Shown one piece after another: positions 10,751 through 22,831 of a DNA stretch of 64,000 nt (positions are counted from its first letter, which is position 1; each line of letters starts with the position of its first letter). The notes under the pieces are model-generated. The model saw only the letters and a program-made list of their open reading frames with translations. It searched no databases and had not been told where the DNA came from. The position numbers were made by a program, and so were the translations under genes. Source of the stretch: Mytilus galloprovincialis (taxonomy: Eukaryota > Mollusca > Bivalvia > Mytilida > Mytilidae); assembly GCF_965363235.1 (NCBI RefSeq), contig NC_134838.1, positions 15,036,441 through 15,100,440 of the forward strand, read 5' to 3'.

Positions 10751-13700
10751 CTAGTTGAGTGTTGCGTTTAGAAAGTTTTCATTGTACAAAGCACTAATAT
10801 AAACTGCTCTTGAACATGACATCCAACTAGTGCCAAGATCGGAACTGAAAACATAACCTTGACCGTTGTTTGACAGTCCATACAAAATTGTGTTGTCATA
10901 ATCAAGTCCAAGTAATACGGACACCAACGGAGACAGTACTGGAATACATAATATAAATATATAAAAAAAATATTCAAAATAAAAATGTATTACAAGTGAA
11001 TTTAAACTGGCCGATTGTACACTTTAAACTAGTGTATACAGTATTGCCATTACATTTGTGTTTTTTTGCAAAAGTGTGTAGCAATTGATTTTTATTATTC
11101 TTATCAATTTGTATTTTCTATTCTTCCAAATAAAACGTGAACAGCATCATTTGATAATTAACGTAATACTAATAATCAAAATATCTTCAAACAACACAAT
11201 ATCAACCATCGAGACGAAGGATTATATCAGGTTAAAAAGGGTGCATATATTTAGATTTTAGCTGTAATGACATTTGTTATCCTTGTCGATTTTTCGTGCA
11301 GGTTGATTCGGATAATAGTATATTTTTAATCTAATGGCATATATCATAAATGCCAATATTTCAACAAAATTGATATTATATGTTTTAATTGTCAATTTGA
11401 AGTACCTAATGTATATACGTTACCGGTTCTATTGTACCATATACTATTTGTTCTATAAAATTACCTTTTTCTGTTCCAGAAGAAAATCTTGCCATACATG
11501 AGGCAAATACTCTTGGTGGCCTGAAATGAAAACAGACAAACAAAATGCGTTATAGGGAGCAGTATTAAGATTAAATTTAAGTGAAATTCTTATTCCTCAG
11601 TAATGATTTCCTATGTTATTTGCTCGCCTTGTGGTATGATCCCTGTTTAACCAAATTCTTGCGATAATAATGGCTTGGGATTTTTCTAGCAACGCTTTGA
11701 ATCAATTGGTTTGAACCTTAACCAGAATATTTTTTTCATCATTTTGTAAAACAGAATATTTGTTTGGTCAATTCTGCGATTATTTATTTTTCTAGAATGG
11801 AGTTTTTTCTTTTAAAAAAAAAACATAACCCCCTCCTCCTTTAAGATAAATGATTGTTCCCTTCTTGATATGGTCAGTTCTGCTTGTCGGTCTATTAAAG
11901 AACAGGATCGTTTCCAAATCCATTTCAAATGATTTTATTATAAATAAACATGCTAAAGTAGCCACTAAAGCTAGGTTTACACTGCCGATCAGATCAACTC
12001 GATGATCCCGATTGTCGAAATTTCCACCACCAAGCTCAACCAAATTCTTGATCGTACCTGTTAACGACTTCTACCCGACTGCCATCCGACTGTACACGAC
12101 CTTAACTCAACCATTCACGACTCCTTAATGACTCCATTACGACTCCATCCCGACAACAAAATAAATACTTATTCGATAATTCATTTCACGATCTTTACAC
12201 GATCTTTACTCGACTAGCTAGACCAAATCAACTATTCACGATCTTAGTCTGATCTTTAAACAGCAAATTTGGCACAAGATCAAAAACAACTGTATCAAAA
12301 TGCACAAAACAAATCTTAGAATTTTGACTAATTCTATAGTTATGTTTCATTTAAAAAAAAAACACATTATCATTTTTCGGTTTATGTAAATCGAAATACT
12401 TTAGTAATTATAATTACTGTTTTGTTTTCAATTCTTGGTAAACTTATTGTTGATATGTACGTGTTCTAAATCTAAAAGGTTGAATCCTCTAAAATTGAAA
12501 TTATCTATATTTTATGGTTTCATGTTATTATTTTGATGAGTCCAATCAGTTAGGTATTTGGCTTCCCAAATGTGAACTTTGTCCTTAATCATAACGGATG
12601 GTTTTTCAACAAAATATTGTATTCAGTATTTTCAATCTATCAGTTTGAATATCTATAAAGTCTCTTCTTCTCACTTAGGCTATTGTAGTGTTTTTGGTCA
12701 ACAACATAAACCTCATTGTTTGGTTTTCATTTTTACCTTAGTTTTGTTCTATCATCGCAATGGTATGTAGTTCCATTCATGCCTTGTAGTGTTGATAATT
12801 GATAGTATCCTAAAACAGATTATAATTATTACAAGTCTTTAAAGATACCACATCAGTTATGTATCAATCATAATAGGTCAATTCGTTGTCCCAGTTGTTC
12901 ATGTAGACAAAACATCAGTCCAAGTCAGATAGCTATCTTTTCTTTAGACTTTTCATGGTTCATCGGTGAAAATTCCTTAACTTTTAAAGCACAGTGAGAC
13001 CTGTATTTATAGACCACTCAAGGAAGAGCAAACAAAACGGGAGAAAATATCTAAGTTAAAACTAATTTTGAATCCCTTATGATTTGAGAAGAGGCGAACG
13101 ACAAAATGAGTTGTTAATCAAACCAAAACATTTTAAAATACACAATTATAATGAGTACATACATTGTTAATGACCGGTTGCTTTGGGTTTTGTTTTTCTA
13201 ATTAGGACATTCGTTAAAACAGTTATTAATCAGGTAAAATAATCGATGATGAGACAAAGAATTTGACAGCTTTTAAAGACCATTTAAATGATTTACATTA
13301 TTTTCTAAGCAATAATCATCATCATATTCAAATTACCTTTTATGGTTTCTGCACACCGATACAGAGAGTCACACGGTACACAATTGTAGGGATTCTGTTG
13401 TCCACATTGACAAGCATTTTCGCTACAACAAGCACATGTTTTATCATCACTGTCTCCAGGACAAGAACACTTCATTCCTGTAATTAACTCTGTACTCTCA
13501 TCTGAAAAATAGTAAACAAGCTTTATAATTTAAACGCCAGACATTCCCGTCTACAAAGGAATCATCATGTTATGTAATATGTGGCAACTACTTTTTGCAT
13601 ACAGGTGAATACTTTAATAGAATAAAACAAAATATCATATGAGATAAAAAAAAAAAAAAAAAAAAAAAGGCTTTATAAAATTCAAATATCCGCTTAAAAC

Positions 13701-16700
13701 TTCAATAATAAGAAATTCAATTACACAATTCACACTAGCAATATTTCAATTTTCATGTGTAAACATATCTGTCAGCGTTGATTCTTTTTTTGTTTGACAA
13801 CTGGACAATACGGGTGAAGCGTCTGCAGCTTCATCTTGATATCTCTTCTATATTACCTGTGGTATTGACATCAGAATGGGTTGTGTTGCTGAAGACATCT
13901 TGATACTCTTCTATATTACCTGTGGTATTGACATCAGAATGGGTTGTGTTGCTGAAGAAATCGATATCAGTATAACCGGTAAAAAGCTCAATCACAAAAA
14001 TACCAAACGCCGAGGAAATTTAACGGAAATTCCCTAATCAAAAGGCAAAATCAAAAGCTAAAACACACCAAACGTATGGATACCAACTGTCATATTCCTG
14101 ACTTTGTATAGGCATTTTCTTATGTAGAAACGAGGGTTTAAACCTTGTTTTATAGCCAGTCACACCTCTCTAGTGTATTCCAGTCACATAAACTATAAAA
14201 TGTCTTTATGTTATTTTAGTTTTGTGTTTGTCTCTCTCTTTTCATTTTATCACCTTTTAATGTGGTCGTCTTTTCAGAGATTACAGATCTAATTCAAAAT
14301 TTGAGATTTGTCCAAACGAACAATGCTTCGCCTCATTATTCCCATTCTCTCTTTTGCTGTGCCATTGCTAACAATGTAGTTTTTCTGTTATATTCTCCGA
14401 TTTCTTGCTACGGAGAGGAAACAATATAACTGTACTTTGGTTCTTATTTTAAAATGCTATATGTTGGAAACTATTTGAGATGGTCTACCTTTGTCGTAAT
14501 GAACCATCCCCTCACCTTCTATCCTACATTTAACAATTTGTATTTCCTAATTAATATAGAGGTATGCATTTTCTTAAGCTTAATGTAATTTTCTGTGAAA
14601 TGTTTCTGTTCTTTCATTGTTTTTTTTTCTTATAGTTGATGTGTTTTCCTTGATTTTAGTTTGTAACGCCGATTTGTTTTCACTCAATCGATATGGGAAT
14701 TTTGAACAGGGTATACTTCTGTTGCCTTTATTTGTAAACTGTTATTTAAAAGATCGTGTTTTATTTCTTTGACTTATGAGTTTTCATTGTCCCCTTAGAA
14801 TATTCCCTTGAAAATATTTACCTTTGATATTGTCAATCATCAGTTCAAAGTACTGCAGAGAAACGCTAAATACCTCTTCCGTTCTCCAACCTGAATACAA
14901 TACTTCATACGTAATACCTGTGTTGTCTGAGTTAAGGTACAGTGCTGTCTTTGTATCCATAGTAACATTGAAGATTATACGTGATGAATGTGGAAATGAT
15001 ATTCTAGGTAACTAAAATTTTAAACAAAAATAATTGTCTGTAGTCTCTCTACTTTGTGATATCAATAGTGTAAAGTACTCGCACCCGCAAAGTGGAAAGG
15101 GATTAATATAAGTTGCAAAACTTGTTTCCCAATCCACTATAATTAAACATGTTTAAACTAATAGTGTAAACATATTGCAAAATCGTTATGTATATTTACC
15201 GGATTACATAAGTAAGAAACATACAAGAAATTGAAAAAACTGGGATAAAGAAACAAGAGCAGTACTGCTATATACATCTATTTCCCTTTCTGACCAATGT
15301 CCTTTCAGAACAATGTATTCAGGTGGTCCATGTTTATAATGACGTTTAAGATTTACCGTAAATTTTAATGGTATTAACGTCTTTTAAAAAAATATTCATG
15401 TTAAATGGTTTGAAAGAAAGTAATTGGTATACGTTGAATGTAGACATTAAAAATTGATATACCTTTAGGGAACGACAATTTAACTTCATGGGGGTATGTG
15501 TTTTTCCTAAAAAAAATATTCTGATCCCCTATTTCATGGGGAAAAGTATTGTGGTCAAGCAGATGACAAAAAAAAATAGAGTCCAAATTTTCACCATACC
15601 TTATAATGTTCAATTTTTACGAAAAATACTTATTGAAAGCGTTGAAAAAAAGACAAAAAAACATATCCCATAATTACAGCTTCATTGGATGACAATACGA
15701 AGACTAAAATTTCCGGTTAAAAATGTTCGTCGTAATTCACCTGAGTCACAAGACTCTGAAGGATTGAGTTGCGTAGTCAACTTTATCTTTAAAAGTGTTT
15801 GTTTAACTTCTGATTTGAAGTAAATATGTTGTTCGAAATTACTGGGTTCTCTTGTGATTGATAATTTTACCTCAAAACGCACTGTCTGATCTTCTTCAAA
15901 CTGGTGTGCACGTTTAACAACGTCATAGTAGTGTACATGTCTTGTTGATGACACAAATGTCACTGTGGTTGGTAAGTACATGATCACGGTTATGTTATAG
16001 GCTGTTCCTAATGATTTGTCGTCATGAATTATCGACAGTTTCATTTTACAATTTATCCTGAAAGTTGTAAATGGGTAATTAGTCTAAGAGGCTATCAAAA
16101 CTGGTGAAAAACAAATGTAACCGATGTGTAGAAATAAGTTACGATAGAACATTTTCTGAATTCTCTACCCAAGCACATGAGCTTTAGTTTCCGTTCCTAT
16201 TTACACAACAGTGCAGACGCTGAAATGTCTCGCCTGTTTTACTAACCAAGATTTATTTGATATTATTAATTCTAAGAATAAAGTTTTACTACAGGTATCA
16301 CATACACTTAACGTCATAAATGATGATCAACGAAAACGAAGTCAATGTTAATACAGCAAATATAGTTTTGTAAAAGTATACAAGAAACATGTCAAACCAT
16401 GAAAACATAATAGGTGTAAGACCACCAAGTTGTAGTACGTCATCCGGTTGCATACAAAAATAGGTCGAAAAATATGTTCCCTTGAATTTGACAGTTGTAG
16501 GTAATAAATGCTACATTTCCTTGCAGTAAAACAATTTTAGGTCATAAACAAATATGTCTTTGGTATTTCAAAGCCCCATTCTATTTAATTGTGGTTTCCA
16601 GAGAATAATATTGATAACTTCAGGTTAAATGGTCACTAGAGCTTATACACAGGTTAAGAAGAGGTGGTCATTTGATTGGTTAACTTCAAGTGATGGTTAT

Positions 16701-19700
16701 TTTCTTATATGCAATGAAATATTATGTGATTTTTTTCAATAGTACTGGACAGGATAAAACTTTACTTATGCCAAGTACCGGGGTATTTTTTTTTTTTGAA
16801 ACAAATAAATTCCGCACATTTTTTTTTTAAAAGTACTTTAACAAATACGAATAGAGGAAAATCAGTCAATGGTGGTATTACACCAAAGACGCATAGATGA
16901 GAAAGAAGAGAAATAAAAACAAAAATGTGTCTGAGAACATGAATGGCCCAGCTCAAGCTTTGCAATTTTCCAAGTTAAAAATGGGCATAGAATGGTTATT
17001 GACGTTCTGTCCAAATTCGATCCCTGTCTGTGTATTATGGTTCTTAGCATTATATATGAGTTTCATAAAGGTTGCATGAGGAAAATTAAGTTAGATTGCA
17101 GAAACGAAAACATTTGAAATTGTCTTAGTTACTAAGTTATATAAAGCAGAATAAATCTAAAACGGTAAGCGACTCACTGCCCAAATTCGAACTATGTCTC
17201 TGCGTTCTAGTTTTTATCATTGAGTATGAATTTGCGTGAGGCAAACTTAAGTTAGATTGCGAAAGGTAATAAGTGTGTCTATAAGTTTTAGCAGAAAATT
17301 ACATTTTCAGTCGTATTGTGCTTTAAATATTCCAATTTTCACGAAACGATTACTTACGTCCCATGATGTATAGATCTGTGAATCTCTGTTAGTTCCGCCA
17401 ATAGAAGTGGTCGTTGATCCATAGCATCAGTATCATCATCTATACTTACATTGGTACTACCTATCCATATAAAATCCTCATTCAGTTTAAACCCAATATC
17501 CATCTCCATGTTCTGTCCATCAGAGTATCCTGTTAAAATCAGAAGTCAATATAACTTGTTTTGAATATTAATGATACATGGATTAATTTGGGTCTCGTGT
17601 TGAAAAAGTGTTACATTGAAACACACATTTTGTAAGTGCAAGTTGCTTTTTGTATGTCATATGTTATTTGTAATCTCTTGCATTGAGCTTTTGTTGTATA
17701 TATTAGGAATAATATTCAAGGGATCGTAATCGGTTGGCATTGCAGAGGTACCCTCAAATACACAAAATTTACTAATAGCAGTATTTGATTTCATTTTATC
17801 TTTTAACAACTATTATTTTGAAATATTTTGAAATTTCTAAAAACAATACTACTTATATTTCGATTAAAATATATCGTCAATACATAACTTTGAGAGAAAA
17901 AAATAAATGCATTGATTTAACTATCTAATTAAACCATAACATTGTTGGGTTCGCTCTAGGAATTTTTAATTATGATTGAATTGATCTCAATTTCACAATT
18001 GGATTTCGTTTTCGTTCAATGAGAAGAGGACAAACATACAAACACAGCCGACCGAACGACTGACATACCAACCGACCGACAGACAGACAGACAGATATTC
18101 TAATTCATCTACTCTTTGATGTATAAACTTTTTAAAACAGTTACATACCCATAAAATCCTGTAATATACCCTGACATAACAGCGTCAGCATTATAACATC
18201 GTTATCAGCGTCTGTAATATTGAGCGTAGGAAATGTGATAGTCGCAGTATCTTCCTCTGACGTCATACTCCGGGAAAACTTAGTTATCCCGGAATTAAGT
18301 CGTGAATTGAGAATATCGGTTGCACCAATACCAACTCCGGATATACCAGATACTGCAAAGTCAGCAATAGTAATTTTGGCTTCTGAAATATAAAGTCTAT
18401 CACTTTTTGTTATTGGAGAAATATAGTTAAAACAAATAGTTCAATACCCCACTCTTGTTTAAATGCATGTACCAATTTAGAAACGTCTTCATTGTTTCTT
18501 TTTTTAGGATTTATCTTAAAAATTATTTATTAGAATTTAATGAAGTTGGTGTCAATGCTAGATATATGGTAGTCTCCGTTAATCTATAGACATATTTTCG
18601 TCGCTCTTCTGGTATTTAGAATTTTACATATCATACAGAATCGTTTTCATAACAGAGTGGACGAGATCATTTCTTTACGCGCTCAGGTTATCAATTAGGT
18701 GAACGTTCCTCTGTATAAACGCTGAATTATCACATCGTACTTGACTTGTCCTTTTTCTACGCTTTGGTACCCAATCTACGGTGACAACTACACACAGTTT
18801 CGTTATAATATATGCATACAAACATAAGATACAAACTCGTTTGACTCCAGTTTATAAAAGAACATGTCTACATGTATCGGGCATAATTTGGAAGTAGAGA
18901 ATTTAAAATAAAATGTGTGTTTCATACTCAGTTACTGCCCATAGAACATACATAAACAGCCATACATACTTGTATTTATCGACTTTAAAATTACCGTTAT
19001 CATTATACGGCATATAGAGTTTAGCATAGGCGTTGTTGACACCAAATAGGGGAAGAGTTATGTCTGCATTGAATGACGTTTGTTCCCTCATCCTGATCTT
19101 TTCTGGGGACGTATGAGTTACGTTAAAACTTGGAACAAAAACTGGAATGGTTTCAGAATATATCATCGATGTTGTGCCAGTGGATGGTCTTACTTCCAAT
19201 ACACTACGTATGTTTATAATATCTGAAATAAGATAATTGTAAACAAATAAGTAAATTTCTTATTATCCTGGATTTTATTAATTCAGCTTGAGCTGTTTTT
19301 GGGTTGATAAAATGAATGATACAAGACATAAAAACACATTAGTTTAGTTTTTTGATTGCATAAACAGGATTCCAAATGAAACACTTACAGACAAACACAT
19401 ATAACAAACCTTGACTGTACTTAAACAATAATGTCAAATATAATTCTTTATATCTTTATATATATATTAATATATATTTCGTCTGAAATTTTGGAGCCCT
19501 GGTAGACGAGTGGTCTAAGTAGTCGACCTATTGTATCTCTTGCCTGTCAGTTCTAAGGTTGTGAATTCAAATTCCAGAGGTGGTTTTGTTTGGTGGTTCT
19601 CTCCGGTTTCCTCCGGTTTCCTCCGCAAAGAAAAAGTGAAAGCAACGACATAGCAAAAAAGTGCTGAAGGTTGCGTTAAACATCAATCATTCGTCGGAAA

Positions 19701-22700
19701 TTCAGCCCAGACTTTGTTGGACTTTAATGAAAGAGAACTGCATCCTATTTGTTCAATTATATTTCTTGTAATATTGTTTTAACTTGGATGTTGGATGTTC
19801 CCTTTTATCTTTGCCATATACCTTTGTTAAGTTTGCTTTCTAAAACCCAGTCTGGTCTGGTAAGTTTCGGTCCATCAAATATTTTTTTTTACAGAATGCA
19901 GTTCTATATCATCAAAATCTGAACAGATTTGAGATTTGAACCACAACATGTTTGAGAATTCAGCAATATCAGACGGTTTGAGTTATCCTTTGTAAGATGT
20001 TACATTCACAACACCGTATTTGTGTTTTTTCCTTATTCAAAGGTTTTTAAATTGAATAAAAAAAAATGTATGGAGGATTATAGTTTTACAACTGAACAAA
20101 GAAATGTGTGGAAAAATTCTATCTGCTTAAGAAAGGAGAAGTTGGTTAAAATACAATTATTATATAATTACCGTCAACTTTCATCACGAATGTTCCAAAA
20201 GCTGATTTGAGAGGTACTTTATTATTCCTCAGCGTGATGATTGCAAAGGAACGGTCATCACTGGGTCTTATTTTCTAAAATAATAACATATAAGCTATAA
20301 CCTACGTACTTTCATACATAAGAAATTAAAGGAAATCGTGTGTAATTAAGCTAAAATTGTGAAACAAATTATGGTTCTTCGAAAACAAGCCTATACAATG
20401 GTTAGAGGTTTCTTTCGTATGGTTGTGGATTTGCTGCTCATTGGTCGACTTGTTGTTTCTTTGACAAATTCCCCGTTTCCGTTCTCTATTGTATAACTGG
20501 GTGTGGTTTTTTTTTTAAATATCTAGTATTAGTGAAAAATCGTTTGACACGTAAACTTTAACTTTTATATCCGTCGAATTTATCATAATTTAGTTTAAGA
20601 AAGCACTTTTTAAGTGATTTGATAAAATGCAATAGTTAAGGCTGTTATCAATGAAAATTGACATGAGACATGGGGTCAGTTGTTATCAATAAAAATTACC
20701 TGAGACATGGGGTCAGTTGTTATCAATGAAAATTAACTGAGACATGGGGTCAGATGTTATCAATGAAAATTACCTGAGACATGGGGTCAGTTGTTATCAA
20801 TAAAAATTGACATGAGACATGGGGTCAGCTGTTATCAATAAAAATTGACATGAGACATGGGGTCAGCTGTTATCAATGAAAATTAACTGAGACATGGGGT
20901 CAGTTGTTATCAATGAAAATTAACTGAGACATGGGGTCAGATGTTATTAATGAAAATTGACCTGAGACATGGGGTCAGTTGTTATCAATAAAAATTGACA
21001 TGAGACATGGGGTCAGCTGTTATCAATAAAAATTGACATGAGACATGGGGTCAGCTGTTATCAATAAAAATTGACCTGAGACATGGGGTCAGTTGTTATC
21101 AATAAAAATTACCTGAGACATGGGGTCAGTTGTTATCAATAAAAATTACCTGAGACATGGGGTCAGTTGTTATCAATAAAAATTACCTGAGACATGGGGG
21201 TCAGTTGGACATTGGAAGATACTAATTCTGATTTCATTTTCACATGTATCCCTCCGTTTGGTATTGCCCATGTCATCTACAAATTAATAAAGCTGTAATC
21301 TAAGTTGTTTGAATAATATATCAGATATATAACTGTTGTTTAAAAAAATCCTTTAAAAGTTAAAACACAAATAAAGAGTGAAGTATTTCTTGTAGAAATG
21401 TTTTTTTGGCTTAGGGAACAATATATTGATACATAATTAAAACATTCTGAACTGTCGTATCCAACAGATCCATTTGACCCTTTTGAATATCAGTTAAACG
21501 TCTTCTTTTCCGTTAGAATGGGTTTTTTTTTCTTTTAATTTACCAATTCATTCCATTATCTTTAAAAGAATTAATTCATATTTTCCAAACTGATTTTGTT
21601 AAACATGAATAATAGAGGTTAAAATATATCAGATATATAGTAAATTTGACTTCATATCATACTTTGTACAAGTCATTTAATTACATCCTGACATTCATTT
21701 TTCCATTTCAGAATGATTGATTGAGTATGCGTTGCTTAGCGTTCAGTACCAAATATCTAATGCATGTTCAGGGCAAGAAAAAATTAACAATAAATACAAT
21801 AGGTAGTTTCTGTAGTAGAGCCCGTCCGGGACGAAGATCGGGGACTGCCACAGGAAATGGGGATTAAAAGGATAGGGACAGAAATGTGGCCTTGTAACAA
21901 GCCCCTTATGGAATCTTCAAAGAGTTGTTGCGAGGGTTCCTGGTGTGCAGAGAAGATGGCAGTCTCTTTAACTAAGCATTGAATTTAACTTTCCAATTCT
22001 TACTGAATGTGACCGCTTACTTGATACACCCCGCACAACCTAACAGACGCCCCACTTTGCAACTTTGCAAGGGTTTGACTGCCGGTCGGAAGATGTAACT
22101 CTTTAGACAGTTCAACAATACTATACAACTTGTAATTATGATATTTCAGATAGCAGAACTCTTGAAATTTACAATTATCACCAAAAGACCAACATTAAAT
22201 GTAGATAATATAAATGTATACAAACCTTCATGGAAGACCCGGATATGAGTACGTCAATAAAGTTTATATCTTGTGTACCAGTGAAATTGAGGACAAAGCT
22301 GAAATTCACTACATCCCCAATCTTAAAATTTCGAGACTTCAATCTATCAATTGATGTGGATACTTTCCTCTCCACATCTATCCGTCCGGAAACATTAAAT
22401 TCTCCTCTGCAAGCTGTTAAGTATGATAATCGACATAAATTAGAGAGTGTTGAAACAGTTTATTCTTGTCTTCATGGTCAAGATTGCAATTATATATTAC
22501 ATTTTTGGCAGCTATAGGAACACATTTAAAAAAAATAAAAAAATCATTTCTTTATTTTACTTTTCAACACTAAAGTTATTTTTTCATTATAAAATTTCTT
22601 GTAAAAAATCATGTCTGAATTTGATCATCGTTGGTGAACATAGGGCAAAAAAAACTAATTTGTATCCTGAAATTTTCTATTTGAAAATCCCGCTGGAATT

Positions 22701-22831
22701 GCAGGGTAAAAAAAATGTAATAATTCCAAACAAATTCCTACAAACAAATTTGAATTATCAATGGTTATAACTGACAAAGATATACATGACTTACTTGAAA
22801 GAAACACGACAAGGAGACATCCGACATGCAT
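10751..22831 (-). CDS. Fourteen-exon gene, secreted multi-module protein with Cys-rich segment and Asp-box
   Basis: Coding exons in transcript order: 22831-22795, 22413-22226, 21276-21187, 20274-20172, 19222-18995, 18382-18149, 17529-17358, 16057-15741, 15506-15463, 15011-14822, 13501-13337, 12809-12737, 11520-11465, 10938-10751. The sum is 2085 nt, 694 residues plus stop, with every phase matching. MHVGCLLVVFLS is a short hydrophobic signal peptide (an upstream in-frame ATG at 22876 is possible). Residues about 15-530 alternate hydrophobic beta-strand patterns with acidic loops (IGDVVNFSFVLNFTG; DTATITFPTLNITDADND; YNITVIMYLPTTVTFV), like the repeated DUF11-type beta-sandwich modules of mollusc secreted proteins. 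Residues about 545-585 are cysteine-rich (KCSCPGDSDDKTCACCSENA). An Asp-box SSDLGTSW lies at about 664-671. There is no C-terminal membrane helix, so export is expected. Several N-glycosylation sequons are present. The exact family and function are not known to me. The 44-nt and 73-nt exons are needed to keep frame. Confidence 0.85.
11960..12260. repeat. CGACT/GATC word-rich low-complexity block, intron 12
   Basis: About 300 bp filled with variants of cgact, cgatc and acgatcttt at irregular spacing, for example cacgatctttacacgatctt. The edges (ggtttacactgccgatcaga at the left and gtctgatctttaaacagc at the right) are weakly inverted, so it may be another MITE with internally repetitive arms. 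No ORF. Confidence 0.4.
13857..13951 (-). repeat. 63-bp tandem duplication carrying paired splice signals
   Basis: Two nearly identical copies in intron 10 of the secreted-protein gene. On the minus strand each has a T-rich tract ending ttcttcag or tcttcag, a 32-nt body (13951-13920 and 13888-13857) and then gtaatata, so each looks like a microexon with acceptor and donor. The body length does not preserve frame between exons 10 and 11, so use as a productive exon is unlikely; it may be a poison exon or chance. Confidence 0.45.
13985..14205 (+). repeat. Dispersed repeat copy in intron 10
   Basis: Same family as 3085-3365 and, inverted, 24865-25070. Shared words include aataccaaacgccgaggaaa, ctaaaacacaccaaacg and ggcattttcttatgtagaaa. 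Non-coding. Confidence 0.6.
17010..17265 (+). repeat. Two diverged copies of the 'gaggcaaactaaagtta' repeat
   Basis: Copies at about 17010-17097 and 17185-17265, in the intron between exons 7 and 8. Both contain ccaaattcga, tatgagttt or tatgaattt, and aattaagttagattg or cttaagttagattg. The same text, better preserved, forms the tandem block at 50935-51780. Confidence 0.45.
19492..19695 (+). mobile_element. tRNA-derived SINE
   Basis: The head looks like a leucine- or serine-type tRNA gene: an A-box region tggtagacgagtggtct and a B-box region ggttgtgaattcaaattcc with the expected spacing for a tRNA with a long variable arm. It is followed by a C/T-rich body (ctccggtttcctccggttt, a short duplication) and a tail gcgttaaacatcaatcatt, typical of mollusc SINEs. 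It lies in the intron between exons 4 and 5 of the secreted-protein gene, antisense to it. Not a functional tRNA: the arms do not pair well and the body is unrelated. Confidence 0.65.
20645..21207 (-). repeat. 37/38-bp minisatellite spanning an exon 3 splice donor
   Basis: Fifteen units of 37 or 38 bp with consensus ctgagacatggggtcag plus ttgttatcaat and a short A-run. The unit nearest the exon supplies the last 21 exon bases of exon 3 and its donor (CAG|GTAATTTT on the minus strand). Units fall into four variants at the donor position: tacctgag (donor-like on the minus strand, five units counting the exon), taactgag, gacctgag and gacatgag. The exonic unit has five G's where all others have four. 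The rest of the array fills the start of intron 3. Confidence 0.85.
21810..22100. repeat. GC-richer block in intron 2, probable transposon fragment
   Basis: A stretch of about 290 bp (from gagcccgtccgggacgaag to gactgccggtcggaagatg) is clearly more GC-rich than its surroundings. It has no intact ORF and no splice-consistent exon. Base composition and word content suggest a retroelement or transposon relic; the class cannot be assigned. Confidence 0.35.

Noticed and set aside
10768..10977. Open frame reading YCLRWCPYYLDL as the end of the secreted-protein gene
   Set aside because: It fits phase only if exon 12809-12737 is skipped. With that exon, which has good splice sites and exactly the needed phase shift, the last exon reads the Asp-box frame, which looks far more like protein.
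15270..15360. Possible minus-strand exon reading PPEYIVLKGHWSEREIDV
   Set aside because: No matching acceptor and donor in phase; the 44-nt exon 15506-15463 already satisfies the phase gap between exons 8 and 10.
15682..16044. Minus-strand 120-codon ORF as an independent gene
   Set aside because: It is the body of exon 8 (16057-15741) of the secreted-protein gene, running past the donor.
19492..19580. A functional tRNA-Leu or tRNA-Ser gene
   Set aside because: A- and B-box-like words are present but the stems pair poorly and the sequence continues into a SINE body and tail.
20645..21207. CRISPR-like array
   Set aside because: Units are head-to-tail with no unique spacers, in a eukaryotic intron; it is a minisatellite.
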